Positions 8,602-16,971 of a stretch of DNA of 64,000 nucleotides are shown one piece after another (position 1 is the stretch's first letter; each line of letters begins with the position of its first letter). The stretch covers positions 2,289,201 through 2,353,200 of the forward strand of contig JABTUM010000001.1 in assembly GCA_015075375.1 (NCBI GenBank), written 5' to 3'. The position numbers and the translations under genes are program-made. Under the pieces are notes generated by a model that saw nothing but the letters and a program-made list of their open reading frames with translations, did not search any database and was not told where the DNA came from. Source of the stretch: Planctomycetota bacterium. GTDB taxonomy: Bacteria > Planctomycetota > SZUA-567 > H5-PLA8.

Positions 8602-9873
8602 TTACCGTTCACCTTGCGTCCGTACCGCCATCTCCGCGTAAAACTTCGCCGTCTGCACCTGGCTCGCCAGATTCAGGAACTCCAGGTCGCTGTGTGCGCC
8701 GCCGCCTTGAGCGCCGTAGCCGACGGAAGGAATCTTCCCGTCCCGCGTCAGGAAATGCATGTCGGTGAAGCCGCCGGTCATGCGCAGCTTCGCGCGCTTC
8801 CCGGATACGGCGCGGTACGCCTCGAGCGCCGTCGCGACAACGGGCTCGTCCGGCGCGGTATGCCCGGATTCCACGTAGAGCGGATATTTCACGCTTACCT
8901 TCAAGTCCGGATCTTCGCGTTGCGCGTCCTTGATCGCCTCCGCCAATTCGCGCTTCACGTCGCTCAAGCGGTCTTCCGGAATCAGCCGGCGGTCGATGGA
9001 GAACGTGAACGCGTCGGGGATCGTATTAATCTTCCCGCCGCCGCCGCAGACGCCGCCGATCATCAGCGTGGGCCGCCGAGCGTGCTTGGCTCCCAGGTAT
9101 GCGCTCCTTCGCGATGCGTACGCGCGTTCCAGGCGCTTCAGCCGCCGGATCAGCGGCAGCGCCTTCTCCAGTGCGTTGATCCCGTTCTTCGGATTCGCCG
9201 CGTGCCCGGCTTTCCCGTGCACGGTCACCTCCAGCCACAATACGCCGCGGTGCGCGATCCCGAGGTTCTCGCCGCTCCCGCCTTCCAGCAGCACCGCCCG
9301 GTCGGCCTTCAGCGCGCCGGACTTCACCAGCCAGCCCAGCCCCGCGTAGCCGCCGGTCTCTTCGTCGGCGGTGAAGGCCAGTTCCACGTTCCAAGGCGGC
9401 GTCTGCCCGCTCTCCTGCAACGCCTGTACGGCGAAGATCGCCGCCGCGTCGCAGCCCTTCATGTCGCTCGTCCCGCGCCCGTACAGCTTCTCCTGCTTCA
9501 CGTACGCTTTGAACGGGTCGGTCTTCCAGCCCGACGTGGCCGGCACGACGTCGTAGTGCCCCGTGAAGAGCAGCGTCCGCTTCGCGCCCACGTCCCAGCG
9601 CGCGACAAGGTTGTAGCGCGGATAATCGTCCAGCCCCGGCACCAGCGGCGCCTGATCGTGCGGCGGCACGCGCAAAATCTGCGGCTTCAGGCCCAGGGTT
9701 TTCAGCTTTGCGGCGAGGAACTCGCAGCAAGGCAGATAATTCCGCCCCGGCGGGTTGGTCGTATCGATGGCGACGAACTCGGTCGTGAACTTCAACAGCT
9801 CTTTGCGCAGCGCGTCGAGCCGCGCGTGAGCGGCGGCGGCTTGGGGCAAGCGCTGCGATGGTTTCCGCGGCAT
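8602..9873 (-). CDS. M20-family metallopeptidase/deacylase (DapE/ArgE-like)
   Basis: About 423 residues from the chosen ATG. Di-zinc ligand motifs are in order: FTGHYDVVP (H and D), RGTSDMKG (D), ADEETGG (catalytic E and ligand E), LLEGGS (E or D ligand), and GGGAHSDLE (H). The dimerisation insert holds VHGKAGHAANPKNGINAL. Enzymes of this family release acyl groups from amino acids or split small peptides (ArgE, DapE, carboxypeptidase G2). The reading frame extends 105 bp upstream, but the ATG at 9873 has GGAG about 10 nt away and leaves a normal N-terminus. It lies 109 bp downstream of an ABC-2 permease on the same strand. The substrate is not predictable here. Confidence 0.9.
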   Translation of the reverse strand: MPRKPSQRLPQAAAAHARLDALRKELLKFTTEFVAIDTTNPPGRNYLPCCEFLAAKLKTLGLKPQILRVPPHDQAPLVPGLDDYPRYNLVARWDVGAKRTLLFTGHYDVVPATSGWKTDPFKAYVKQEKLYGRGTSDMKGCDAAAIFAVQALQESGQTPPWNVELAFTADEETGGYAGLGWLVKSGALKADRAVLLEGGSGENLGIAHRGVLWLEVTVHGKAGHAANPKNGINALEKALPLIRRLKRLERAYASRRSAYLGAKHARRPTLMIGGVCGGGGKINTIPDAFTFSIDRRLIPEDRLSDVKRELAEAIKDAQREDPDLKVSVKYPLYVESGHTAPDEPVVATALEAYRAVSGKRAKLRMTGGFTDMHFLTRDGKIPSVGYGAQGGGAHSDLEFLNLASQVQTAKFYAEMAVRTQGER

Positions 9874-9982
9874 GCGTGGCGTGCTCCGATTTTCGGAAGC
9901 GCCCAGCATAGTGCGCGGCCCGATTTTCCGCAGCGCCGCTTCCTGCCCTCGCACCGACCCCTCTCCGCAATCCAACATCCGG

Positions 9983-10828
9983 TCAGCTTCCCGTCGAAAC
10001 GTACCGCCGCACGCCCGCGCGCCACGCCAGAAGGCTTACCCCCAGAAACGCCGCGCAGGCCAGCGGAGCCAGCCAGCCGGCGAGCACGCGCTCCGGCGTC
10101 GCCGCGCCGAAAAGGGCCTGCGCGGGCAGGTAATTCACGCACGCCAGCGGCACGCCGAAGGTGAAGACCGCGCGGAACCACGGGCGGTAAATATCGAGCG
10201 GAAACTGCGCGGTCTCCACGCCGCCGTACGTCAGCACGTTCATCAGCTCCAGGCCTTCGACCGTCCAGAACGCCAGCGTGGCGCTGAAGATCATCAGCGC
10301 GCCGAAGAAGCAGACCCCGCCCAAGATGGCCCAAGCAATCAAAACCGCGTCGCTCCATGCCCACGCGTGCTCCTGCGCGGCGAGGCCCCACACCAGCACG
10401 GCGAGACCCTGAGCCAGCCGGCCGATGCGCATGACCTGGAACTCCGCCGCGAGCACCTGGAACGCCGCGCCGCGCGGGCGGAGCAGGATGCGGTCGAAGC
10501 CGCCTCCGCGAACCAATTCGGGGAAGACATCGAAGCCCCGGCCCAATGCTTCCGCCAGTGCGAACGAAACGTGCACCAGCCCGTACAAAATCGCCACCCG
10601 CGGCAGCGACCAGCCCTCCAGCGCCCCGAAGCGCGCGAAAAGCACCGCGATCGTGAAGAACTCGATCGACGTCACGCCCAACTGCGCCAGCACTTGGAGG
10701 ACGAACGAGACCCGGTACTGCATCTGCGCCCGCAGCGAGACGCCCACATACCGCATATACAGCGCCAGCGATTCACACATACCTTGCCCTTTCGCGGAAA
10801 GTAGCCGTTCAACGATTCCCGATTTCAT
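9983..10828 (-). CDS. ABC-2 type exporter permease, DUF990-like (second permease)
   Basis: 281 residues with six hydrophobic segments. It matches the ABC2_membrane_6 (DUF990) pattern: LRAQMQYRVSFVLQVLAQL, LYGLVHVSFALAEALGRGFD, a cytoplasmic ELVRGGGFDRILLRPRG, then AQFPLDIYRPWFRAVFTFGVPLACVNYLPA. It pairs with the permease gene just upstream (15-nt gap) and the ATPase before that, forming a heterodimeric exporter. The true start may be the ATG at 10780 (MCESLALYMRY), which has a purine-rich AAGG site just ahead. The transported molecule is unknown; relatives are poorly characterised. Confidence 0.85.
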   Translation of the reverse strand: MKSGIVERLLSAKGQGMCESLALYMRYVGVSLRAQMQYRVSFVLQVLAQLGVTSIEFFTIAVLFARFGALEGWSLPRVAILYGLVHVSFALAEALGRGFDVFPELVRGGGFDRILLRPRGAAFQVLAAEFQVMRIGRLAQGLAVLVWGLAAQEHAWAWSDAVLIAWAILGGVCFFGALMIFSATLAFWTVEGLELMNVLTYGGVETAQFPLDIYRPWFRAVFTFGVPLACVNYLPAQALFGAATPERVLAGWLAPLACAAFLGVSLLAWRAGVRRYVSTGS

Positions 10829-10843
10829 CGCACGAATCGCGCG

Positions 10844-11635
10844 CTACCCGCCCTGCACCTCCAACCGCCGCAGCCCCCGGTTCAACAGCCCGCGCCCCAG
10901 CAGCACCAACGCCGCCGTCCACGCCAACTGCTTTCCGATCTGTGCCAGCGCCGCCTCCGGCGGGAGATGCCCGAGGTACAGCCGGAACGGCACGTCGATC
11001 AGCCCCTGAAACGGGAGCCATTCCAGCACGCGCTGCAGCCACTCCGGAAAGAAGGGCAGCGGGAGCACAATCCCGCTGCAGATCCAGATCGTCAGCGGAA
11101 GCAGGCGCGCGACCCCTTCGCCGCTGACGGTCCAGAAGAGCGAGGTCGTGACCAGCGCCGTGAGCGCCGCGGCCAGCAGGAAAGCCGCGGCCAGCGAAGC
11201 CGCGCCTGCCGCGGCCGCAGCCCACGAAGCCGGCGCCTGCAAGCCCAGCCCGCAGGCCGCGATCGCCAGGAGCGGCACGGCGCGCAACAGCGTCGGCGCC
11301 AAGCGCAGCGCCAGCGCGCGGGCGAACCAGAGCCCGTATAAGTCCAACGGACGCGCCAGTTCGTACACCACGCTCCCGTCGCGCACTTTTTGCATCGCTT
11401 CCCCGTCCATGCGGAAGGGAATCAGCATGAGAAACGCCTGGCTCAACCACACGTACGTCACCACCTCCTCGAAGCGCATCGGCTGCGCCGCGCTCAAGAC
11501 GCGGTAAAACGCTTCGAAGATCATGATCCGGATCAGGCCCCAGAAGAGCTGCGTGACGAAGCCCGCGATCGCCGCCGCGCGATACTGAAGCAGCTCCCGG
11601 AAGCGCGCTCCGAACAGCGCGTAGTATGCGTTCAT
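10844..11635 (-). CDS. ABC-2 type exporter permease, DUF990-like (first permease)
   Basis: 263 residues, six hydrophobic segments: AAIAGFVTQLFWGLIRIMIFEAF, YVWLSQAFLMLIPF, then the cytoplasmic VRDGSVVYELARPLDLYGLWFARALA and a C-terminal half ending TIWICSGIVLPLPFFPEWLQRVLEWLPFQG, after which comes a short helix. The VRDGSVVYELARPLDLY segment is the same position as RGGGFDRILLRPRG in the next permease, marking them as paralogous halves of one transporter. The ATG overlaps the stop codon of the ATPase gene (ATGA), so translation is coupled. Confidence 0.87.
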   Translation of the reverse strand: MNAYYALFGARFRELLQYRAAAIAGFVTQLFWGLIRIMIFEAFYRVLSAAQPMRFEEVVTYVWLSQAFLMLIPFRMDGEAMQKVRDGSVVYELARPLDLYGLWFARALALRLAPTLLRAVPLLAIAACGLGLQAPASWAAAAAGAASLAAAFLLAAALTALVTTSLFWTVSGEGVARLLPLTIWICSGIVLPLPFFPEWLQRVLEWLPFQGLIDVPFRLYLGHLPPEAALAQIGKQLAWTAALVLLGRGLLNRGLRRLEVQGG

Positions 11636-12615
11636 GCGCGCGCCTCCCGGTACAGCCGCGCGATCCACTCCTCGATCGGCGGATGCTCCACGAACAAGTC
11701 GCGCAGCGCGTGACGGGCGGCGATGCGGGCGATCAGGTGCGCCGTCGGCACGCGGCGTGGATCGTAGTGCAGCGTCACGCGGTGCCCGTCGCGAGCCACG
11801 ACGCGCGCGTCGGCGTCGGCCACCTCGGTCTGTTCGTCTTCCAGGTCCACCACCAGCCGCCGTTCGCCCTGCCCTTCCTCGCGCAGCGCCGCCATCGAGC
11901 CGTCGCGGAGCATCCGCCCGCGGTCGATCAGCATCACGCGCGAACAGAGCGCTTCGATGTCGTCCATGTCGTGCGTGGTCAGGATCACCGTGACGCCGCG
12001 TTCGCGGTTGAGGCGCTTGACGAAATCGCGCACCGCCAGCTTCGCCGACGCGTCCAGCCCGATGGTGGGCTCGTCGAGGAACAGGATCGACGGCGCGTGC
12101 AGCAGCGAAGCCGCCAGATCGCAGCGCATGCGCTGCCCCAGGCTCAACTGCCGCACCGGCGTATCCAGCAGCGCGCCCAGTTCCAGACGCTCGGTGAGTT
12201 CCGCCTGCCGCCGCAGGCGCTCGGCCTCCGGCACGCGGTAAATCGCGCCCAGCAACTCGAAGCTCTCGACGACCGGCAGATCCCACCACAGTTGCGTGCG
12301 CTGCCCGAAGACCACGCCGATCCCCGCCACGTGCGCCGCGCGCTCGAGCCACGGCACGCGCCCGGCCACCTCCACCCGCCCCGCGTCCGGCGTCAGAATC
12401 CCGCTCAGCACCTTCACCGTCGACGACTTCCCCGCGCCGTTGGGCCCGATGTAGCCCACGATCTCGCCGGCCTCGATCGAGAACGAGACCCCGTCCAGCG
12501 CTCGGACTTCGCGGTACGCGCGGCGCACCAAGCCGTGCAACGCGCCCCATACGCCGGGCCGGCGCTCGGCCACGCGGTACGTTTTGACGAGCCCTTCGAC
12601 GAGAATCTGCGGCAT
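11632..12615 (-). CDS. ABC transporter ATP-binding protein (ABC-2/NatA type)
   Basis: 327 residues. Walker A is GYIGPNGAGKSSTVKVL, the signature is LSLGQRMRCDLAASLL, Walker B ILFLDEPTIGLDASAK, and the switch histidine TTHDMDDIE. The extra segment VWGALHGLVRRAYREVRAL before the core is typical of ATPases that pair with DUF990 permeases. The ATG at 12615 (MPQILVEGLVK) is preferred over an in-frame one 27 bp upstream. It drives export through the two permeases encoded directly downstream; its stop codon overlaps the first of them. The substrate is unknown. Confidence 0.92.
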   Translation of the reverse strand: MPQILVEGLVKTYRVAERRPGVWGALHGLVRRAYREVRALDGVSFSIEAGEIVGYIGPNGAGKSSTVKVLSGILTPDAGRVEVAGRVPWLERAAHVAGIGVVFGQRTQLWWDLPVVESFELLGAIYRVPEAERLRRQAELTERLELGALLDTPVRQLSLGQRMRCDLAASLLHAPSILFLDEPTIGLDASAKLAVRDFVKRLNRERGVTVILTTHDMDDIEALCSRVMLIDRGRMLRDGSMAALREEGQGERRLVVDLEDEQTEVADADARVVARDGHRVTLHYDPRRVPTAHLIARIAARHALRDLFVEHPPIEEWIARLYREARA

Positions 12616-12855
12616 GAGCGAGCTCTCCCGAGGTCCAGACACGGCGGCGCCGGCCCGACTCTACCGAGTGGGCGGCAAACGGCGCGGCACGGACAGACCT
12701 GCCCCTGAGCGGACAGCGGAGGTCGCCCCATGACGCCTGGGTTGTCGCGCGCGGACGATCCGGCCGCCGAGCGGCCCCCGTCGATTCAGCGGAACAGGGG
12801 AGCCTTCAATTAACGCCACGCGGGAAGGAAAAGCAAACCGGAGGGAGGCTACGCC

Positions 12856-13908
12856 CTACGCAAACTCGTGCGTCTGCTCCAGCACGTGCCAGAACGTCTC
12901 GAGCTGTTCGAGCACCATGCCCACGCCGCGGGCGACGGCGGTGAGCGGATCGTCGGCGCGGCGCACGGGCAGCCCCGTTTCGCGCGCGATCAGGCGGTCG
13001 AGGCCGCGGATCAGCGCACCGCCGCCCGCCAGCGTGATCCCCGTCTCGTACAGATCGTCGTGAAGTTCCGGCGTCAGCTTCTCCAGCGTCGCCTGGATGC
13101 CCTTCACCACCTGTTCGAGCACCGGCATCAGCGCCTCGCGCACTTCTTCGCTGCGCAGCAGCACCGACCGCGGCAGTCCGGCCACCGTGTCCTTGCCGCG
13201 GACCTCGCGCGTCAGTTCTTCTTCCAGGCGGTATGCGCTGCCCACTTCGATCTTGATTCGTTCGGCCGCGTGTTCGCCGATAGCGAGGTTGTAAACCTGA
13301 CGCAGATAGTCCTGAATCGCGCGGTTCATGTCGTCGCCAGCCACGCGCAGACTGTTGGAAAGCACCAGGTCGTCGAGCGAGAGGATCGCGCACTCGCTGG
13401 TGCCGCCGCCGATGTCCACGATCATGCTGCCGCGCGGCTCGCGCACCGGAAGCCCGCAGCCGATCGCCGCCGCCATCGGTTCGCGGATCAGCCGCACTTC
13501 CCGAGCTCCGGCGCGTTCGGCGCTGTTGATCACCGCCCGCTTCTCGACCGTCGTGATCCCCGAAGGCACCGCGATGATCACCCGCGGCCGAGCCAGCCCG
13601 CGCCGGCCGTGCGCCTTCTGGATGAAGTACGTCAGCATCGCCTGGCAGATCTCGAAATCGGCGATCACCCCGTGCCGCAGCGGGCGGATCGCCTGGATAC
13701 TGTCCGGCGTCTTGCCCAGCATCTGCCGCGCGCGCTCGCCCACCGCCGGACCCTGCGCGCTCACCACGATCTTGTTCGTGCCCTTGTACACCGCCACCAC
13801 CGTGGGCTCGGAGATGACGATCCCCTCGCCCCGCGCCACGACCAGCGTGTTCGCGGTGCCCAGGTCGATGCCCAGGTCCTTGGAAAAGAAGCCCAGTACG
13901 GATTCCAA
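12856..13908 (-). CDS. mreB: Rod-shape-determining protein MreB
   Basis: 350-residue bacterial actin. Nucleotide-binding motifs are GIDLGTANTLV (phosphate 1), VDIGGGTSECAIL (phosphate 2) and GITLAGGGALIRGLDRLI (adenosine), with REPMAAAIG between. It polymerises under the inner membrane and guides cell-wall synthesis. N-terminal MESVLGFFSKD is a short amphipathic membrane-binding start as in Gram-negative MreB. No mreC/mreD follow; a coiled-coil envelope gene with MreC-like topology lies upstream on the same strand but is separated by a terminator, so mreB is its own transcript. Presence of MreB argues for a peptidoglycan-building cell. Confidence 0.96.
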   Translation of the reverse strand: MESVLGFFSKDLGIDLGTANTLVVARGEGIVISEPTVVAVYKGTNKIVVSAQGPAVGERARQMLGKTPDSIQAIRPLRHGVIADFEICQAMLTYFIQKAHGRRGLARPRVIIAVPSGITTVEKRAVINSAERAGAREVRLIREPMAAAIGCGLPVREPRGSMIVDIGGGTSECAILSLDDLVLSNSLRVAGDDMNRAIQDYLRQVYNLAIGEHAAERIKIEVGSAYRLEEELTREVRGKDTVAGLPRSVLLRSEEVREALMPVLEQVVKGIQATLEKLTPELHDDLYETGITLAGGGALIRGLDRLIARETGLPVRRADDPLTAVARGVGMVLEQLETFWHVLEQTHEFA

Positions 13909-14195
13909 GTGCGTGGAAGCTCCGTGGCAAAACGCGCCGTCGCCTGCGGCCGGACACGATCCGGCCCCTATCGGTATCGGCCTGCAAGCGCCCTAAGCTA
14001 AGGTAAACGTTCAGGTCTGCGGATGACCGGCCGAACCCCACGGCGCCCGCAATCGTTGCCCCGAAGTTGCCCTAGTTCCCGACCTTGCCATTCAGCCATT
14101 CTCCCCCTCGTATAACGGGGGCTAGGGCTGCCGTTCCCTGTTCATCTAAACTACGTCATGCGATCTATTTAACGAGACCGAAAACTTTCCCCAAA
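13909..14195. other. Intergenic region upstream of mreB
   Basis: Between mreB (which starts at 13908) and the terminator at 14196-14229. No convincing reading frame on either strand. A short hairpin CCCCC/GGGGG around 14103-14121 is visible without a T run. The promoter of mreB must lie here, but I see no clear -35/-10 pair. Confidence 0.5.
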
Positions 14196-14229
14196 CAAAA
14201 AACGCGGCGCTCTTTCGAGCGCCGCGTTT
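14196..14229 (-). terminator. Rho-independent terminator after the 14.3-14.8 kb envelope gene
   Basis: Perfect 13-bp stem, AAACGCGGCGCTC with GAGCGCCGCGTTT, and a four-base loop. On the minus strand it is followed by a run of T (the A run at 14196-14202). It lies 27 bp past the stop codon of the membrane protein ending at 14256 and separates it from mreB. Confidence 0.93.
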
Positions 14230-14255
14230 GTACTTCAAGAGGTACCGTTCGAAGC

Positions 14256-14825
14256 TTATTTCTTTTCTTCAGGTGCTGGCGCCGCACCACCATCAGGCGC
14301 AGGGGCCGGGGCCGGGGCCGGCGCCGGAGCTTCCGCGCCACCAGCCGCAGGAGCCGCCGCGCCGCCGCCTTCGTCCGGGCCGAGCGTCGGGTCGACGTAC
14401 TTCGCCGCTTCCGGCTGCCAGACTTCGTCGGGAATCTTGTCTGCGCCCAGGTTCACCGCATCGGGGCTCGGATCGTACTTATGCTTGATCGGCTCGCCCC
14501 ACGCCGGCCATTCTTCGTGGCTCGGGATATCCGCTTCGCCCGTCAGGATCTCCCATTCCTTCTTGTCCGTATCGGTGACGATCGGGACTTCCACCGGGCT
14601 CTGGCCGGGTTCCACCGGAGCGTCGTTGAAGGTGGTCAGGTGCACCGCGAATTCGCGCACCGGCTGGCCCTGCTCGTTCACCTGCACGTCGGCGTACCAG
14701 TGCGTGTGCAGTTCGTCGTGCAGGAACGCGATCGACCCGGCCGTGGCCAGGAACCCCAGGATCAGCATCATTCCGTAGACGTCGAACGGAATCTTCTCCG
14801 GGAGCTTTTCTTCGGCTGGAGGCAT
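14256..14825 (-). CDS. Single-pass membrane protein with Ala/Pro-rich tail, unknown function
   Basis: 189 residues. A short cytoplasmic start (MPPAEEKLPEKIPFDVY) leads to one membrane helix (GMMLILGFLATAGSIAFLH, about 18-36). A soluble domain of about 100 residues rich in W, E and P follows, then a low-complexity tail of Ala-Pro repeats with Glu/Lys end. I do not recognise the family. It follows the coiled-coil envelope gene by 56 bp on the same strand and is closed by a strong terminator, so the two form a likely operon under the promoter at 15.9 kb. The Pro/Ala tail may act as a spacer in the periplasm. Confidence 0.7.
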   Translation of the reverse strand: MPPAEEKLPEKIPFDVYGMMLILGFLATAGSIAFLHDELHTHWYADVQVNEQGQPVREFAVHLTTFNDAPVEPGQSPVEVPIVTDTDKKEWEILTGEADIPSHEEWPAWGEPIKHKYDPSPDAVNLGADKIPDEVWQPEAAKYVDPTLGPDEGGGAAAPAAGGAEAPAPAPAPAPAPDGGAAPAPEEKK

Positions 14826-14881
14826 ATCCTGTTTCCTTTAGCGACCGGCAACCCGCTCCAAAGCTACTTTACCACGCCGTC

Positions 14882-15757
14882 TTACTGGCCGCTCATCACC
14901 CGGCTGCGGACTTCGTCGTGGACTTTCACTTCGTCCTTCTTGAGCATCAGGCGAGCCGAGCACATATCCTTATAGACCTTCTCGACCTGCGCCTTGGCCA
15001 CGTAGTCCTGGCCGCGGCTGATCGTGAAGCGGAAGCCCGGCTTCACACCGTGCTCGGCGCCCACGCTGATCATGACCAGATCGAGGTCAGGCTTGACGGC
15101 CAGCACCAGGGCGTCCGGCACGTACGGCTGCGTGGCTTCCGAATCCATGCCCAGCAGGCTCGGGATATCGACGCCGCGTTCCAGCAGACCCTGGATCTTG
15201 TTCGTCTGCTCCGCCAGATCCGATTCCACCTGCCGCTTGTCGCGCATCACCTGCGAGAGCATCTGCTTCGTGCTGTTCAGCTCGTTCTCGAACTCGGCCT
15301 TCTCGTTGCGCGCCTTGATCTCGTTGTCGCGGGCGACCTGCACGGCCTGCTGCTGCTTCAGGAGCACGCCCTTCAGCTTCAGCAGTTCGTCGGCGCGGCG
15401 GCCCAGTTCGCGGGTCAGTTCTTCGTTCAGCGCCTGCTGCATGTTCGCTTCGCTCTTGAAGCGGGCCAGCTCGCCCGACTTCTGCAGGATCTCGTCGCGC
15501 AGCCGGTTGATCTCCAGGCGCAGCTCCGTGATCTTCTGCAGGCGCAGGCGGATCACGCCTTCCTTCTGCACGTTCCCGCGCGTCAGATCGATCTGTTCCT
15601 TCTGATGCGAAGCCTTCAGCGCGATATTGATCTCGCGCTCGCGCTCGTACATCTTCTGCCACTTCGTCTTCGCCGTCCAAATCTGCATCGCATAGATCAG
15701 GAAGCAGATCGAGAGGATGAGGTTAAGAACAACGAAAACGCGCGCGACAATGCTCAC
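14882..15757 (-). CDS. Membrane-anchored coiled-coil protein with MreC-like topology
   Basis: 291 residues from a GTG with GGAGGAG 7-8 nt upstream; an ATG 60 bp earlier lacks a site. One N-terminal membrane helix (VFVVLNLILSICFLIYAM), a long coiled coil (about residues 35-205, e.g. RLRLQKITELRLEINRLRDE), then a beta-rich C-terminal domain (DALVLAVKPDLDLVMISVG, GVKPGFRFTISRGQ, YVAKAQVEKVYKDMCSARLM). This order resembles MreC, though the coiled coil is longer and sequence likeness is not obvious. It is upstream of mreB on the same strand, with one gene and a terminator between. A role in envelope organisation is an inference. Confidence 0.75.
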   Translation of the reverse strand: MSIVARVFVVLNLILSICFLIYAMQIWTAKTKWQKMYEREREINIALKASHQKEQIDLTRGNVQKEGVIRLRLQKITELRLEINRLRDEILQKSGELARFKSEANMQQALNEELTRELGRRADELLKLKGVLLKQQQAVQVARDNEIKARNEKAEFENELNSTKQMLSQVMRDKRQVESDLAEQTNKIQGLLERGVDIPSLLGMDSEATQPYVPDALVLAVKPDLDLVMISVGAEHGVKPGFRFTISRGQDYVAKAQVEKVYKDMCSARLMLKKDEVKVHDEVRSRVMSGQ

Positions 15758-15903
15758 TGTTTCGCTCCTCCGCTTGACTCGTGCCTTCGAAAAAGCACGA
15801 GCAGCGCTACGCGGCATGAACCCGGCTTAAAACACCGCCCGGGCGTCCCCAAGGTGCGGCTGCCGAGTCGCTACTATTCCGTTAAGTGCTAAATGCAGCG
15901 CGA

Positions 15904-15931
15904 ATTATGTGGGTGCGACCAAGAGTGTCAA
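15904..15931 (-). promoter_or_regulatory. Sigma-70-type promoter for the coiled-coil envelope operon
   Basis: On the minus strand TTGACA is followed after 16 bases by CATAAT (a full match at -35 and five of six at -10). It points at the GTG start at 15757, giving a leader of about 140 nt. Confidence 0.7.
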
Positions 15932-16041
15932 GTATTTTTCGCCAAGCCGCTTCCAGCATGAAATCGGGTCGCGAGCACCATCCAACCCCAAAGCCGCTTT
16001 TCCACAGCCATTCACCCGCTTTCCCCCGGAATGCATGCTCC

Positions 16042-16092
16042 TGCACCGGTGCAAACAAACCGGTTGACTTGATTTGATGCCTAAAATTTAGG
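16042..16092. promoter_or_regulatory. Cluster of three palindromes (possible operators)
   Basis: TGCACCGGTGCA (16042-16053), AACCGGTT (16058-16065) and CCTAAAATTTAGG (16080-16092) are perfect or single-centre palindromes within 51 bp. They lie behind the PHP gene and about 110 bp upstream of the promoter at 15.9 kb. No consensus is recognised. Confidence 0.35.
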
Positions 16093-16122
16093 TAAAATCG
16101 AGCCGCGCAGAAAGTTAAAATT

Positions 16123-16971
16123 TCACGCCGGAGCCGCAGGCGGATTCCACCAATCGGCCTCTGTGAGCCCGCTCGCGGCGATCAATTCGTACACCCACTC
16201 GTAGCGCCCGACGTCGTCCGTCCGGTGCGCGTCGCTGCCGAGCGAGAACTGGACGCCGAACGACCGTGCGTGCTTGATCAAATCCGGGTAGCTCTCGCGA
16301 TACGCCGGACCGATCTTGCGCTGCAAAAGCTCGTTCAGTTCGAAAGCCACGCCCTGATCGGCCATCGCCTCGAAGACGGGATCGAAGAAGCCGGCGATCT
16401 CCGGCGCGTTGAACGGTGGAATAAGCTGCCGCGCGCCCAGCAGGTCGCCGGGATGCGCGAGCACGTGAATCTGTCCGGCCCGGATGAAGCGCACGACCCA
16501 CTCGCGCCACTGGTGCGCCACCCGCAAGCCCGCGTCCGGCGGCAAGCGCACGCGGTCGAACCAAAACGCTTCCCCGCCCGGGAAGACATGCGTGCTGCCC
16601 ACCACCACATCGATCCCGGAAAAATCGTCCAGCATCGCCGAACCGTCCAGGTTGAACGGGTCGGCGTCCACTTCCACCCCGCGCAGGATCTGGATCTGCG
16701 GGAAGTTGCTCCGGTGGATCTCCAGGTCGGCGGCGATGGCGTCGAGCTGGTCGCGTTCGTTCCGCCCGTGCTTCCAGAACTGCATCGTGGCGCGGCGCGT
16801 ACTGATCTCGGGAACGTGCTCGAGGATCACGTAGCGCTTCATCCCCGCCGCCGCGGCCGCGCGCAAGCTGCCCAGCACCGACATGTCCGGGTGCGCGTGC
16901 CGCGAATACACGGTATGCGTGTGGAAATCCCAATCGAGAAGCGGCTTGGCCCGCTCGCCGGCCTCGCTCAT
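16123..16971 (-). CDS. PHP-domain phosphoesterase
   Basis: 282 residues. Metal-binding motifs of the PHP (polymerase and histidinol phosphatase) superfamily: DFHTHTVYSRHAHPDMSV, ILEHVPE, the second-shell GVEVDADPF, STHVFPGG, HVLAHPGD and SLGSDAHRTDDVG. It would cleave a phosphoester with a two- or three-metal site; histidinol phosphatase is one known activity, but the context does not support histidine synthesis. The ATG overlaps the stop codon of the ABC ATPase (ATGA), so the two are translationally coupled, and the substrate may be a phosphorylated compound imported by that system. This link is inferred. Confidence 0.85.
   Translation of the reverse strand: MSEAGERAKPLLDWDFHTHTVYSRHAHPDMSVLGSLRAAAAAGMKRYVILEHVPEISTRRATMQFWKHGRNERDQLDAIAADLEIHRSNFPQIQILRGVEVDADPFNLDGSAMLDDFSGIDVVVGSTHVFPGGEAFWFDRVRLPPDAGLRVAHQWREWVVRFIRAGQIHVLAHPGDLLGARQLIPPFNAPEIAGFFDPVFEAMADQGVAFELNELLQRKIGPAYRESYPDLIKHARSFGVQFSLGSDAHRTDDVGRYEWVYELIAASGLTEADWWNPPAAPA

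Larger units (their letters stand above)
15758..16122. other. Intergenic region with promoter and palindromes
   Basis: Between the coiled-coil gene and the PHP-domain gene. No credible reading frame. It holds the promoter at 15904-15931 and three close palindromes at 16042-16092. AT-rich compared with its surroundings. Confidence 0.6.
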
